DNA of 64,000 nucleotides from an uncultured Prevotellaceae bacterium (GCA_900317325.1 ONGE01000004.1:124001-188000); one strand, 5' to 3'. Shown: positions 28,363 through 38,543, counted from the first letter of the stretch. Numbers and translations are program-made. Notes: a model not told the origin generated them from the letters alone.

Positions 28363-29045
28363 CGGGCTGTGCGGATGGTTTGTTCTACTATCATGCCGTC
28401 GCGCATGTGCAGCGTGCGGTCGGCTTGGGCGGCGAGATCCTCATCGTGGGTCACAATGATGAACGTCTGGCCCAGGTCCTCGCGCAGGTCAAAGAACAAT
28501 TGGTGCAGTTCCTGTTTGTTCTGGCTGTCGAGGCTGCCCGACGGCTCGTCGGCAAGAATGACCTTGGGATTGTTGATGAGCGCACGGGCTACCGCAACAC
28601 GCTGGCACTCGCCGCCGCTCAGTTGTGACGGCTTGTGGTTCAGTCGGTCGGCCAGATGCAGTTTTTCCAGCAGGTGCCGCGCGCGGTTCATCGCATCGTT
28701 GCGGTTGTCACCACCCAGCAGCGCGGGGATGGCGACATTCTCGAGCATGGTGAATTCGGGCAGCAATTGGTGGAACTGGAAGACAAAACCGATGTTACGG
28801 TTGCGGAAGTGAGCCAACTCCTTGTCTTTCAACGCGAGAACGTTCTTGCCCTCGTAGCGCACCTCGCCCTGCTGCGGCAAGTCGAGCGTGCCGATAATCT
28901 GCAACAGCGTTGTCTTGCCGGCCCCGCTGGGACCCACAATCGACACGATTTCGCCTTGAGCGATATCAAGTTCCACGCCCCGGAGCACCTCCAGGTCGCC
29001 ATACCTTTTCACTATGTTCCTTGCTTCAATCATCAACGATGACAT
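28359..29045 (-). CDS. ABC transporter ATP-binding protein, LolD/MacB type
   Basis: 228 residues. Walker [11 protein letters not shown]-loop [13 protein letters not shown], signature [15 protein letters not shown], Walker [13 protein letters not shown] and the switch His in VTHDEDLA. The sequence is closest in pattern to LolD, the ATPase of lipoprotein export, or MacB-type exporters. No permease gene is adjacent, so the partner is elsewhere. A minus-strand promoter lies just upstream. Confidence 0.9.
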   Translation of the reverse strand: MSSLMIEARNIVKRYGDLEVLRGVELDIAQGEIVSIVGPSGAGKTTLLQIIGTLDLPQQGEVRYEGKNVLALKDKELAHFRNRNIGFVFQFHQLLPEFTMLENVAIPALLGGDNRNDAMNRARHLLEKLHLADRLNHKPSQLSGGECQRVAVARALINNPKVILADEPSGSLDSQNKQELHQLFFDLREDLGQTFIIVTHDEDLAAQADRTLHMRDGMIVEQTIRTAR

Positions 29046-29059
29046 TTCGTTTAAGAGTG

Positions 29060-29067
29060 CAAAGATA
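29060..29067 (-). promoter_or_regulatory. -7 element TAtcTTTG of the LolD-type gene
   Basis: The minus strand reads TATCTTTG, about 15 bp before the ATG at 29045. Transcription runs divergent from metK. Confidence 0.65.
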
Positions 29068-29112
29068 ACAAAAAACTAGGAACAAAACACGTTTTTTATG
29101 GAAACTTTGTTG

Positions 29113-29120
29113 TACCTTTG
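29113..29120 (+). promoter_or_regulatory. -7 element TAccTTTG of metK
   Basis: TACCTTTG on the plus strand, 30 bp before the riboswitch candidate. A good -33 element is not apparent. Confidence 0.65.
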
Positions 29121-29150
29121 CAGCCACATTTAATGACAACGTATTGTAAC

Positions 29151-29200
29151 AGTGGACAAATTTGGCTGCTTGCAACCACTTGAAAAAATGCTAAAACTGC
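29151..29200 (+). ncRNA. Candidate SAM-II-type riboswitch in the metK leader
   Basis: The leader shows the compact H-type pseudoknot plan of SAM-II. P1 pairs AGTGG (29151-29155) with CCACT (29176-29180). The loop holds ATTTGGC, and the 3' tail TGAAAAAATGCTAAAA carries the conserved GCTAAA. TTTGGC (29161-29166) can pair with GCTAAA (29190-29195), closing the pseudoknot. Loop ATTTGG..TTGC and tail TGA..AATG..GCTAAA follow the SAM-II pattern as I recall it. The position between promoter and metK, the SAM synthetase gene, supports feedback by SAM. The start codon is about 70 nt downstream, so the output is not a simple masking of the start. Confidence 0.7.
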
Positions 29201-29267
29201 GATAATCAATCACTTTATCGGTTTCTTTAGCGTTCATGTTCCACACGAATTTTAATTATTTGGTACA

Positions 29268-30533
29268 ATGAACAGTAAGAATTATCTATTCACGTCGGAG
29301 AGCGTGTCTGAAGGGCACCCCGACAAAGTCGCTGACCAGATCAGTGACGCTATTCTTGACAAGTTTCTCGCCTTTGACCCGCAGGCTCATGTGGCCTGTG
29401 AGACGCTGGTGACGACGGGACAGGTCGTCATCTCGGGCGAGGTGACCACCAACGTGTACATCGACTTGCAGCGTACCGCTCGCGAGATGATCCAGAAAAT
29501 CGGTTACACCAAGAGCGAGTACCAGTTCGACTTCAACTCGTGCGGCATCCTCAACAGCGTGCACGAGCAGAGCGGCGATATCAAGCAGGGTGTTGACAAG
29601 GCCGAGGACAACCAGGCCGACCAGGGCGCTGGCGACCAGGGCATGATGTTCGGTTTTGCCTGCAACGAGACTCCCAACTACATGCCGTTGACGCTCGACT
29701 TGGCCCATGCCCTCATGCGAGAGCTGGCCGACATCCGCCACAACCACCTTGAACTGATGCCCTACCTGCGCCCCGATAGCAAAGCTCAGGTGACCGTCGA
29801 GTATGACGGCGAGACGCGTCGTCCGTTGCACATCCACACCATCGTGGTGAGCACTCAGCACGATGAAGATGTGGACCAGAAGCGCATTGCCAGTGATGTT
29901 CACAATATTCTCATTCCCAGGACACTGATGCACTATAGCGAGGACATTCGTGCCATGTATGACGACAAGACCGAGGAGTTTGTCAATCCCACGGGCAAGT
30001 TCGTCATCGGCGGACCTCACGGTGACACGGGTCTCACGGGCCGCAAAATCATCGTGGACACCTATGGTGGACGTGGTGCTCACGGCGGTGGCGCTTTCAG
30101 TGGCAAGGACCCCAGCAAGGTGGACCGCAGCGCGGCTTACGCTTGCCGCCATATCGCCAAGAACGTCGTTGCCGCCGGCATAGCCGACGAGGTGCTCGTG
30201 CAGGTGGCTTATGCCATCGGCCGTGCCGAGCCGGTGAGCTTCTATATCAACACCTATGGTACTAACCATGTGGGAATGAGCGACGCCGAGATTGCCGACA
30301 TCCTCAAGAAGTTGTTCGACATGCGTCCTGCTGCCATCATCGAGCGGCTGAAGTTGCTCAATCCTATCTACACCGAGACGGCCGCCTATGGTCACATGGG
30401 CCGCAAGTATGAGTTGAAGGTGAAAAAGTTTGAGTCGCTCTACAACGAGACCAGGGAGGTCGAGGTTGAACTCTTCACTTGGGAGAAGCTCAACATGACC
30501 GAGACCCTGCGCGCCGCATTCGGCCTCATGTAA
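29268..30533 (+). CDS. metK: S-adenosylmethionine synthetase
   Basis: 421 residues, full length. Signatures: [24 protein letters not shown] at the start, the hexapeptide-like [32 protein letters not shown], and [19 protein letters not shown]. It makes SAM from methionine and ATP. It is preceded by a candidate SAM-II riboswitch. Confidence 0.97.
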   Translation: MNSKNYLFTSESVSEGHPDKVADQISDAILDKFLAFDPQAHVACETLVTTGQVVISGEVTTNVYIDLQRTAREMIQKIGYTKSEYQFDFNSCGILNSVHEQSGDIKQGVDKAEDNQADQGAGDQGMMFGFACNETPNYMPLTLDLAHALMRELADIRHNHLELMPYLRPDSKAQVTVEYDGETRRPLHIHTIVVSTQHDEDVDQKRIASDVHNILIPRTLMHYSEDIRAMYDDKTEEFVNPTGKFVIGGPHGDTGLTGRKIIVDTYGGRGAHGGGAFSGKDPSKVDRSAAYACRHIAKNVVAAGIADEVLVQVAYAIGRAEPVSFYINTYGTNHVGMSDAEIADILKKLFDMRPAAIIERLKLLNPIYTETAAYGHMGRKYELKVKKFESLYNETREVEVELFTWEKLNMTETLRAAFGLM

Positions 30534-30549
30534 CGAGCCAGCAGGCCCT

Positions 30550-30625
30550 GTCAGACCTTGTCTGACCTGGTCTGACCTAGTCCGACTTAGTCTGACCTTG
30601 TCCGACAATTCCGACCCTGTCCGAC
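30550..30625 (+). repeat. 10-bp-period tandem repeat GTCYGACCTN behind metK
   Basis: About eight degenerate copies of GTCTGACCTN, six of them in strict 10-bp register (30550-30609). It lies between the metK stop and the shared terminator and has no coding frame. Confidence 0.85.
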
Positions 30626-30650
30626 GCCCCCTGCTCAACCAGAGGCAAGA

Positions 30651-30682
30651 AAAAAAAGCCACGGGACTCCCGTGGCTTTCTT
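30651..30682. terminator. Bidirectional terminator between metK and recA
   Basis: Stem GCCACGGG at 30658-30665 with CCCGTGGC at 30669-30676, loop ACT, flanked by A7 on the left and TTTC on the right. It serves both convergent genes. Confidence 0.85.
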
Positions 30683-30697
30683 TGTTGTGTCGTGGGG

Positions 30698-31741
30698 TTA
30701 CTTGGCCTTCATGGCCTCCTTGATCTTGGTCTCGAGTTCCTCGGCCAGCTCGGGGTTGTCGGCCACCATCTGCTTGGCGGCGTCACGACCTTGACCCAGC
30801 TTGGTGCCCTCGTATGAGAACCAGGCGCCGCTCTTCTTGACGATGCCGAACTCGACACCCAGGTCGATGATCTCGCCCACCTTGCTGATGCCCTCGCCGA
30901 AGCGGATTTCAAACTCGGTCTTGCGGAAAGGAGGAGCCACCTTGTTTTTCACCACTTTCACCCTGGTGAGGTTGCCCACTACCTGGTCGCCGTCCTTGAT
31001 TTGGCCGGTGCGACGGATGTCCAGGCGCACACTGCTGTAGAACTTCAGCGCGTTACCACCAGTCGTGGTTTCTGGGTTGCCGAACATCACGCCCAGCTTC
31101 TCACGCAGCTGGTTGATGAAGATGCAGCAAGTGTTGGTGCGGCTGATGGTGGCTGTCAATTTCCTCAGGGCCTGACTCATCAGGCGGGCCTGCAGACCCA
31201 TCTTGCTCTCACCCATCTCGCCCTCGATTTCGGCCTTGGGGGTCAGGGCAGCGACACTGTCGATGACAATGATGTCGATGGCGCTACTGCGGATGAGCTG
31301 GTCGGCAATCTCCAGAGCCTGCTCACCATTGTCGGGTTGGCTGATCCACAGGTTGTTAACGTCAACGCCCAGCGACTCGGCATAGAAGCGGTCGAAGGCA
31401 TGCTCGGCATCGATGATGGCGGCGATACCACCCATCTTCTGAGCCTCGGCGATGGCATGGATAGCCAGCGTGGTCTTACCTGATGACTCGGGGCCGTAGA
31501 TCTCGATGATGCGGCCGCGGGGATATCCGCCCACGCCCAGTGCATTGTCCAAACCGATGGAGCCGGTGGGGATGACCTCGATGTCCTCGATGTGGTCGTC
31601 GCCCAGCTTCATGATCGACCCGCTGCCGAAGGTCTTGCCGATTTTATCCATGGCCACCTGCAGGGCCTTGAGCTTCTCGGGAGAAACCTCCTTGCGCTGC
31701 GGCTGGTTGGTTCCTTCCTGATTCATGATTTCTTCTGCCAT
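30698..31741 (-). CDS. recA: Recombinase RecA
   Basis: About 347 residues from the ATG at 31741; an upstream TTG is less likely. Walker [10 protein letters not shown], Walker [12 protein letters not shown]2-region [26 protein letters not shown], and a short acidic tail. It carries out strand exchange and SOS coprotease activity. A minus-strand promoter with TAACTTTG (31789-31796) lies upstream. Confidence 0.97.
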   Translation of the reverse strand: MAEEIMNQEGTNQPQRKEVSPEKLKALQVAMDKIGKTFGSGSIMKLGDDHIEDIEVIPTGSIGLDNALGVGGYPRGRIIEIYGPESSGKTTLAIHAIAEAQKMGGIAAIIDAEHAFDRFYAESLGVDVNNLWISQPDNGEQALEIADQLIRSSAIDIIVIDSVAALTPKAEIEGEMGESKMGLQARLMSQALRKLTATISRTNTCCIFINQLREKLGVMFGNPETTTGGNALKFYSSVRLDIRRTGQIKDGDQVVGNLTRVKVVKNKVAPPFRKTEFEIRFGEGISKVGEIIDLGVEFGIVKKSGAWFSYEGTKLGQGRDAAKQMVADNPELAEELETKIKEAMKAK

Positions 31742-31788
31742 TTTCAATAGTGTTTTATGATGTGATTTTTGATTGTCAATCCAACTTG

Positions 31789-31796
31789 CAAAGTTA
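31789..31796 (-). promoter_or_regulatory. -7 element TAacTTTG of recA
   Basis: The minus strand reads TAACTTTG about 50 bp before the recA ATG. Confidence 0.6.
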
Positions 31797-31889
31797 CAAA
31801 AAATATCTGTATGATGGCCCGTTCTTGCCAGGAAAAAAATGATGAAAAAAAATTAATGTAATAAGCGCTCCGTTTTCAGGAATAATTTG

Positions 31890-31897
31890 TACTTTTG
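31890..31897 (+). promoter_or_regulatory. -7 element TActTTTG of the dockerin gene at 31950
   Basis: TACTTTTG on the plus strand, 52 bp before the ATG. Confidence 0.6.
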
Positions 31898-31949
31898 TCA
31901 AATTTAAGTCGAAAAAGTCCATTATTAACCATTTAATTTTATCATTGCA

Positions 31950-34472
31950 ATGAGGAAAGTATTTACGTTATTAACCATGTGTATGCTGGCAAGCATGGCT
32001 TGGGCCGGTGTAATCACATTTGATCCTGCGGTTGACAAAGGCACGGCTGGCGAACAGGCCTCGGCCTATGAAGTAACTAAGGAGAATGTGACTATCCGTG
32101 TGTCCAATGGCTTGGTTGCTGCCGACAAGGGCGTTTGGGCCTATCGTGTCTACAAGGGCCAGACGATGACCTTCACTTGTGAGGATGCTTCAATCCTTAA
32201 AATTGAGGTTGAATGCGTTGCAAACGGTGTCGAAAAGTATGGCCCCGGTTGCTTCACTACTGACCTTCCCGCTTACACCTATGAGGAAAGTGGTCCCAAC
32301 GGCACTTGGGCTGGCTCGGCCAACAGCATCGTTTTCACGGCATCGTCCAATCAGGTGCGTGCCACCAAGATTGTCGTTACCACTGGCGAGGCTGGTCTTG
32401 TTGCTCCCGTTATCTCACCTGCCGGAGGCAAATTCTACCTCCCCTTTAATGTGAGCATCACTTGCCCCACTCCCAACGCTCAGATTTACTACACCACCAA
32501 TGGCAGCACGCCCACCACTGGCTCGACCCGTTACACGGCTCCCTTCAGCGTAAGTACTAACACTACCGTGAAGGCCATCTCGGTTCTTGACAGCGATGTC
32601 AGTGATGTGGTAAGCGCTGAATTTACCTATGGTGGCGATGCAACCAGGGTTGCTAACATTGCTGCCTACAAGGCTGTTGCCGACGAGACCCTCGTTGTCT
32701 TCACCAATCCCGTGACTGTGCTGGCTCAGAGTGGCAGCCGCATGTTTGTGCAGGATGATACGGGCAACGCACTCTTCTTTGGCAATGCTGGCCAGAACTA
32801 CAAGAATGGTGACGTCATTCCCGCTGGCTTTGCTGGCGTGAAGACGACCTGGGACGGTGAAGCCGAATTGAAGGACCTCGAGTGCTTCATAGCCCCGACA
32901 AGCAATAGCCCCGTTGCTCCTCTGGAGATTACTTGCAACCAAGTGAGCGGTAACCTCTTCGGCAAATATGTGCTGTTGAAGAATGTCACCTTTGATGTGT
33001 CTGCCAAGAAAGTCCAGGATGAATCGGGTGAGGCTCCCTACTATTGCAACATGAACATCTCTAACGACGACATTCTTGCAGGTCACACCTATAACCTGTG
33101 GGCTATCGTTGGCTCTTATGGTAAGCAGAACACCACCTATCAGTTGCTGCCTATTAAGCTTGAGGACCTTGGTGGCGAAGAGCCTCCCATCGAGGGTGTT
33201 GCCCTGTGTGAGTTGGGCGATATCGCCGATGGAACGAAGGTGACTATCAAGAACGACGCTATCGTATTGGGTCAGGTGGGCAGCTACCTCTACCTTAAGG
33301 ATACAGAGTGCGGCTTTGGTCTCGCTTATGGCTCCTGCGGTAAGACTTATAAGCCTGGTGATGTAATCCCCGCTGGCTTTGGCGGTGAGAAAAGCACCTA
33401 TGACATGGAGCCTGAGTTGAAGAGCCTCACCGGCTTCCAGGCTGCCAAGAGCAACATCGGCGGCGTTAATGCCCTCGAGGCCGCAGCACGTCTCACCCGC
33501 ATCAGTGAGATCGGTCATGACATCTGGGGTCAGTATGTCAAGATTGAGAACGTCTTCATCGATCTCGATGGCAAGACCTTCCGTGATGCCGATGGCAACG
33601 CAATCGGTTACTACGACCGCTTCAGCATCCAGTATCCCTCGGATCTGAGCAAGCCCTACACGGTATATGCCATCGTGGGTTCCTTCAGGACCAACTATCA
33701 GTTGCTGCCCACTCGCATCGACTTCAAGGAGCCTCCTGTGAATGTTGCTTGCATCGAAGAACTGTATGCACAGAATCAAGGTACGGTTGGTCACTTCACC
33801 ACTCCGCTGACCGCAGTTTATCAGAATGGTCCCAGACTGTACGTAAGGGATTACGACGACCATTTCACCCTGGTTTACGGTTCCTTGACTGCCACCTTCG
33901 AGAATGGTGACTACATCAACGGCGCTGAGGCAAGCTGGACTCTTTACCAGAATAACAAGCAGCTGAGCCCTGTTGCCGAGACCTTCGTAGTCGCTGGTCA
34001 CAGCACTCCCGTTGAGCCCGAGTACATGTCAATTGAGGAAGTTTCGGCCGACATGATTCATCGTTTCTTAGCTTTCGAGGTAGTGACTATCGAATGCGTT
34101 GAGGAAAATGGCAGAAAGAACTACACCATGTATGACGAGACTGGCTCGATGATTCTGTACGATCAGTTCCATGAGTTGGAAAAGATCCAGAATTTTGACA
34201 CTGACTTCTATGTTGAAGGCTTCTTGACGGTTTACAATGGTACGCTGGAGCTCTATCCCACCAAGGTTCAACCTCTTAACGACTGTGGCCTCAAGGGTGA
34301 CGTGAATGGTGACGATGAAATCAACATCGCTGACGTGAATGCCTTGATCGACATCATCCTGAGCGGTAAGACTCCTGATGACTGCACCATGTGGCGTGCC
34401 GATGTGGCTGCCGACAACGAGCTCGGTATCGCTGACGTGAATGCCTTGATCGACATGATCTTGAAGATGTAA
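31950..34472 (+). CDS. Secreted multidomain protein with chitobiase-like and OB-like domains and C-terminal dockerin (paralogue 1)
   Basis: 840 residues with a signal peptide (MRKVFTLLTMCMLASMAWA). Order: an N-terminal beta domain (about 20-150, VTIRVSNGLVAA, YRVYKGQTMTF), a chitobiase-type C-terminal-like domain (about 152-228, PVISPAGGKFYLPFNVSI, IYYTTNGSTPTTGSTRY), three to four OB-like repeats (FTNPVTVLAQSGSRMFVQDDTG, IKNDAIVLGQVGSYLYLKD, FTTPLTAVYQNGPRLYVRD), and a dockerin (782-840) whose second repeat has lost part of its calcium loop (DVAADNELGIADV). No catalytic motif is recognised; carbohydrate or nucleic-acid binding is possible. A close paralogue follows. Confidence 0.85.
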   Translation: MRKVFTLLTMCMLASMAWAGVITFDPAVDKGTAGEQASAYEVTKENVTIRVSNGLVAADKGVWAYRVYKGQTMTFTCEDASILKIEVECVANGVEKYGPGCFTTDLPAYTYEESGPNGTWAGSANSIVFTASSNQVRATKIVVTTGEAGLVAPVISPAGGKFYLPFNVSITCPTPNAQIYYTTNGSTPTTGSTRYTAPFSVSTNTTVKAISVLDSDVSDVVSAEFTYGGDATRVANIAAYKAVADETLVVFTNPVTVLAQSGSRMFVQDDTGNALFFGNAGQNYKNGDVIPAGFAGVKTTWDGEAELKDLECFIAPTSNSPVAPLEITCNQVSGNLFGKYVLLKNVTFDVSAKKVQDESGEAPYYCNMNISNDDILAGHTYNLWAIVGSYGKQNTTYQLLPIKLEDLGGEEPPIEGVALCELGDIADGTKVTIKNDAIVLGQVGSYLYLKDTECGFGLAYGSCGKTYKPGDVIPAGFGGEKSTYDMEPELKSLTGFQAAKSNIGGVNALEAAARLTRISEIGHDIWGQYVKIENVFIDLDGKTFRDADGNAIGYYDRFSIQYPSDLSKPYTVYAIVGSFRTNYQLLPTRIDFKEPPVNVACIEELYAQNQGTVGHFTTPLTAVYQNGPRLYVRDYDDHFTLVYGSLTATFENGDYINGAEASWTLYQNNKQLSPVAETFVVAGHSTPVEPEYMSIEEVSADMIHRFLAFEVVTIECVEENGRKNYTMYDETGSMILYDQFHELEKIQNFDTDFYVEGFLTVYNGTLELYPTKVQPLNDCGLKGDVNGDDEINIADVNALIDIILSGKTPDDCTMWRADVAADNELGIADVNALIDMILKM

Positions 34473-34611
34473 TTCACTGCACAGTTCAACTGACCATAGC
34501 ATGAAGCAGCTGAAACGAAAATACGTTAGCCTGGATGCCGCTAGCCCTGTAGGGCTGGTAGGGTACCATGTGACGTTGACGTGTGCTGCCGCCATGCCAT
34601 GAACATGATTC

Positions 34612-34648
34612 AATCGGGACTCACTGTGTGGGTCCCGATTTCTTTTTC
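34612..34648 (+). terminator. Terminator after paralogue 1
   Basis: Stem AATCGGGAC at 34612-34620 with GTCCCGATT at 34632-34640, then TCTTTTT. The ~260 bp between the paralogues otherwise hold no gene. Confidence 0.8.
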
Positions 34649-34732
34649 AAGCTGTAAGACACAGCTTTATAAAAAGTATCATAATTTTTTCTTCCCATTT
34701 CACTAGCGTTTTCGCTTTATTATCTCAGCACA

Positions 34733-37231
34733 ATGAAAAAAGTAATCTCTCTATTGTTTGCTTGCCTGCTGTCTCTCACAATGTCGGCAACAACCCTTGT
34801 CGTGGTCTTTGACGCCACTGTAGACGTGGGTAACGGCTCCACAACAGCCGAACCGTTCATGATTGAAAAAGATGGAGTTACCATGTCGGTCTCCAATGGT
34901 CTTGCCAACGGCAATCAATATCGCATCTACAAGGGACAGACGCTCACCATCTGCAGCGCTGTTGGACCTATTATCAACATCGACTTCCATTGCGTGGCGA
35001 TGGATAATGAAAAATACGGCCCTGGATGTTTTGTAGCCAATGTGGGCGATTATGCCGCTGAAGGCTATGACGGCCATTGGAGCGGTCTTTCCCAGTGTGT
35101 GACCTTCACTGCCGCATCCAATCAGGTGCGCATTACCAAAATCGTGGTCACTGTTCAAATCGACGGTGTGGTTCCTCCCACGATAAGACCGGCAGGCGGC
35201 ACTTACTATGAGCCCATCAATGTAAGCATTACCAGTGTTGAGCCCGAGGCCGTGATCCACTACACGGTCGATGGCAATATGCCCACCGCCGACTCTCCTG
35301 TTTACAGCGCCCCCTTCATGCTCGACAGCGATGCTACAGTCCAAGCTGTGGCCGTACTGGATGGCGAGACAAGTGCTGTGTCGACTGCCCGATATGTGTT
35401 CAATTCTCAAGGGCCCTATGTCCTTGTTGACAGCATCAAGCAGCTGAAGGAGCTTGACGACAATACCAGAGTTAAATTCAATAATCCTGTGCAAGTCATC
35501 GCTCAACTTGGTTATTACATGTGGGTCAAGGATAATAGCGATTGTATCCAACTGTACGGCAATGCTGGCCAGAGCTACGTGCCTGGTGATATGATTCCAG
35601 CCGGCTTCATGGGGACCAAGACGGTTTATCAAGGTGTGGTCGAATTGAAAGAACTCAGCGATTTCCGACCTGCAATAGACTACAAGCTATTGGAAGCCGA
35701 GGTGGTCACCATTCCTGAACTGAATGACGATTTGCTGTCACACTATCTGCTCATCAAAGATGTGGCGTTCAGCTACGATGGCACCAATTACTACATCACC
35801 GATGCCGAGGGCAACACTTGTCCGTTGTATTTGAGAGACTCCAACTTTCCTGCACCAGACAATCTCGTGGGACGCTGGGATGTATATGTGGTCTTGAGTG
35901 CCTATAGGGGCGTTTATCAGTTGATACCCGTCAATAACCCAGTTCATGGCTTCGATCCCTTTGGATTTGGGGATATCTACAATCCCGGTATTCCCAATGG
36001 CACGAAGTTGATGTTCGGCTATGACGCCACGGTCCTGCTCCAATATGGCAGGTACCTGTATGCACGTGACATGACGGGCTATGCGTTGATTTATGGCGAT
36101 ACGCAACAAACCTACAACCAGGGTGATGTCATTCCTGCAGGCTTTACGGCAACCAAGACGACTTACCAGGATATGCCGGAATTGACTAATCCCGAGAACT
36201 TCATGCCCGCTACCGGCCAAGTGGAACTCGATGCCGAAGACTTGGAATTGGAAGACATCGATGTGTTTAAATTCTGCCATTATGTGAAGGTGGCGCAGGT
36301 GATGATTTCGCCCAACAACGATAGCCCGAACGGATCGGGCATATTGACCGACGGCTACGGTGACACGCTTAACTATTACGACCCCCTCGGTCTATTGCGA
36401 CAAGGCGTCCTTGAATCGGGGAAGTGGTACACGGTCTATGGCGTTGTGGGGCTATACCGCCAGCAGCCTGAATTTATACTCACACGTGTTGAGGGATTGG
36501 CTCCGCTACCATTGACCGATGTGGCTGACCTGAGTGAATTGTATGACCTGGACATGTTACATCCGGCGCATTTCACTACGCCGCTCATAGCTGTATATCA
36601 GAATGGTCCTGAGTTGTATGTCAAGGATGCTCAGGGATATTTTGGCCTTGTTTACGGTAACCTGGAGAATACTTTCAACAATGGCGACATCATCAATGAC
36701 GCGGTGTGCTCGTGGTCAGAGTTTGATTGGCGCCGAATCCTGAATCCTGATGCCGCTACGTTTGTCTCCAGCGGTTCGGGTCCTGCCGTTGAGCCAGAGA
36801 TGCTCCCCATCGAGGAAATCTCAAGAGACATGGAGTATTCTTACCTGAAATTCGAGGGCGTGACATTGGTCAAGGTTGATGACTATGGTCGCTATAGGAT
36901 GAGTGACGGGATGGAAGAAATAAGGGTTACTTGGCCAGGGACGTTGCCTAAGCCCAGGAGGTTAAACTTCCCTTGTACTTATTCTGGTGAAGTGACAATT
37001 GCCGATGTCAATTTCTTGATTGATGTGATTCTGGATGAACCTAAGTTTTGGGACGGAAAATACGACGTGACTGGAATATTGTATGTTGACAAATATGCAA
37101 TGAGTGTCAAAGCCCTTATGGTTACAATCCCAGACGACGCATATGACTTAAATAGCGCTGACCTGAATGGTGACGGGGAAATCAACGTTGCCGACTTGAA
37201 TGAATTGATCGGCATTATCCTTGTAGAATAG
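34733..37231 (+). CDS. Secreted multidomain protein, paralogue 2, with a degenerate dockerin
   Basis: 832 residues with a signal peptide (MKKVISLLFACLLSLTMSA). It follows the plan of paralogue 1: N-terminal beta domain (VTMSVSNGLANG, YRIYKGQTLTI), chitobiase-like domain (TIRPAGGTYYEPINVSI, VIHYTVDGNMPTADSPVY), and OB-like repeats (FNNPVQVIAQLGYYMWVKD, YDATVLLQYGRYLYARD, FTTPLIAVYQNGPELYVKD). The dockerin is split: a first half without a proper calcium loop (SGEVTIADVNFLIDVIL), an insertion of about 50 residues, then an intact second half (DLNGDGEINVADLNELI). This looks like decay or remodelling of the dockerin. Confidence 0.85.
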   Translation: MKKVISLLFACLLSLTMSATTLVVVFDATVDVGNGSTTAEPFMIEKDGVTMSVSNGLANGNQYRIYKGQTLTICSAVGPIINIDFHCVAMDNEKYGPGCFVANVGDYAAEGYDGHWSGLSQCVTFTAASNQVRITKIVVTVQIDGVVPPTIRPAGGTYYEPINVSITSVEPEAVIHYTVDGNMPTADSPVYSAPFMLDSDATVQAVAVLDGETSAVSTARYVFNSQGPYVLVDSIKQLKELDDNTRVKFNNPVQVIAQLGYYMWVKDNSDCIQLYGNAGQSYVPGDMIPAGFMGTKTVYQGVVELKELSDFRPAIDYKLLEAEVVTIPELNDDLLSHYLLIKDVAFSYDGTNYYITDAEGNTCPLYLRDSNFPAPDNLVGRWDVYVVLSAYRGVYQLIPVNNPVHGFDPFGFGDIYNPGIPNGTKLMFGYDATVLLQYGRYLYARDMTGYALIYGDTQQTYNQGDVIPAGFTATKTTYQDMPELTNPENFMPATGQVELDAEDLELEDIDVFKFCHYVKVAQVMISPNNDSPNGSGILTDGYGDTLNYYDPLGLLRQGVLESGKWYTVYGVVGLYRQQPEFILTRVEGLAPLPLTDVADLSELYDLDMLHPAHFTTPLIAVYQNGPELYVKDAQGYFGLVYGNLENTFNNGDIINDAVCSWSEFDWRRILNPDAATFVSSGSGPAVEPEMLPIEEISRDMEYSYLKFEGVTLVKVDDYGRYRMSDGMEEIRVTWPGTLPKPRRLNFPCTYSGEVTIADVNFLIDVILDEPKFWDGKYDVTGILYVDKYAMSVKALMVTIPDDAYDLNSADLNGDGEINVADLNELIGIILVE

Positions 37232-37247
37232 TAAAAAGTAAGCGTTC

Positions 37248-37292
37248 AACATCAATCGGGGCTTCGCGCTTAGCGAGGCCCCGATTGATGTT
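37248..37292. terminator. 15-bp stem-loop between convergent genes
   Basis: Perfect stem AACATCAATCGGGGC at 37248-37262 with GCCCCGATTGATGTT at 37278-37292. It separates the dockerin paralogue from the M48 gene; T-runs are weak on both sides. Confidence 0.65.
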
Positions 37293-37310
37293 GATGGGTC
37301 AAGGTGAATG

Positions 37311-38543
37311 CTATCGATGCCTGATGGCGCGGATGCGCTGCGCCAGGGTGGGGTGGGAGTAGCTGAACCACACCACCAGCGGGTGAGGTGTGAGGTTGCT
37401 CAGGCCGTGGCTCGCCAGTTTCTTGAGCCCGCTGATGAGGGTCTCGCCATGGCCGTGGCTGGCGGCGAAAGCGTCGGCACGATACTCGGCACGGCGCGAG
37501 ATGGCGTTGCCCAGCGGGTTGAGCAGCAGGTCGATGGGCGAGAACAGCAGTGAGAAGGCTACCAGCGCTAGAATGAACGACGGTGCGGTACCTCCCAGGG
37601 CTGCGGGCAGGTCGGGATTGCTCACCAGCAGTGAGAAGATGAACAGGTTCACAGCCAGCATGCCGATGGTGATGAACATGTTCTTGAACGTGTCGTGGTG
37701 CTTGTAGTGACCGAACTCGTGAGCCAGCACGGCAACGATCTCGTCGGTGGTCATCTGGTCTTGCAGGGTGTCATAGAGCACAATGCGCTTCTTGGGGCCG
37801 AAGCCCGTGAAATAGGCATTGGCCTTGGTCGAGTGCTTGCTGCCGTCGATGATGTAGATGTCCTTGAACTTGGAGCCGAAACGCTCCAGTGCCGCTGTGA
37901 TGGCCTCGCGCAACTCGCCCTCGGGCAGCGGCGTCTGCTTGTTGAACAGGGGGACAATCAGGTTACTGTAGAACATCGAGAAGAAGATGACAAATGCTGC
38001 GCACACCAGTGTCGCCCAGATCCAGAACTGCTGGCCGAAGGTTTGATACAGCCAGTAGAGCACGGCCATCAGCACAGCGCTCAACGCGGTCGAGATGATG
38101 AACGACTTGAGCGTGTCGAGCCAGAAGGTCTTGTGTGTCGTGCGGTTGAACCCGAAGCGTTCCTCGATGACAAACGTCGAGTAGTAGCTGAACGGCAAAC
38201 CGATGATGGTGTTGAACAGATTGTATATTACCAGGAACAGGATAACCTGTAGCACGGGCACATCGGTCCATGACTTGCACTGGTTATCGAGCCACCCCAG
38301 CAGCCCGAAGCCCAGGATGACTAGCGTCAGCGTGAACGACAGGCAGCGCGCGATGAGCGACACCCGCTTGTTGGTGCGCATGTAGTCCTGCTGCTTGCGG
38401 TACTTCTCCTCGTCGTACAGCCCCTCCAGCTCCGGCGGCACGGGATGTGTCATCCACCGCGTGTTCAGCCACGACAGCACGCTGCTCACGATGAATTCCA
38501 GCGTGACAAAAGCGATAATCAACAATAACAATGTCTGTGCCAT
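37311..38543 (-). CDS. M48 family (Ste24/CAAX-type) membrane metalloprotease
   Basis: 410 residues with several membrane segments. The zinc motif HEFGH is at 275-279 in VLAHEFGHYKHH, and the third-ligand region is EYRADAFAA. The N-terminal region (YDEEKYRKQQDYMRTNKR, RFGFNRTTHKTFWLD) is typical of Ste24-like proteases. In bacteria these clear damaged membrane proteins. Confidence 0.92.
   Translation of the reverse strand: MAQTLLLLIIAFVTLEFIVSSVLSWLNTRWMTHPVPPELEGLYDEEKYRKQQDYMRTNKRVSLIARCLSFTLTLVILGFGLLGWLDNQCKSWTDVPVLQVILFLVIYNLFNTIIGLPFSYYSTFVIEERFGFNRTTHKTFWLDTLKSFIISTALSAVLMAVLYWLYQTFGQQFWIWATLVCAAFVIFFSMFYSNLIVPLFNKQTPLPEGELREAITAALERFGSKFKDIYIIDGSKHSTKANAYFTGFGPKKRIVLYDTLQDQMTTDEIVAVLAHEFGHYKHHDTFKNMFITIGMLAVNLFIFSLLVSNPDLPAALGGTAPSFILALVAFSLLFSPIDLLLNPLGNAISRRAEYRADAFAASHGHGETLISGLKKLASHGLSNLTPHPLVVWFSYSHPTLAQRIRAIRHR

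Noticed and set aside
30550-30625. Repeat behind metK as a CRISPR array
   Set aside because: Units are 10 bp in direct contact, without spacers or cas genes.
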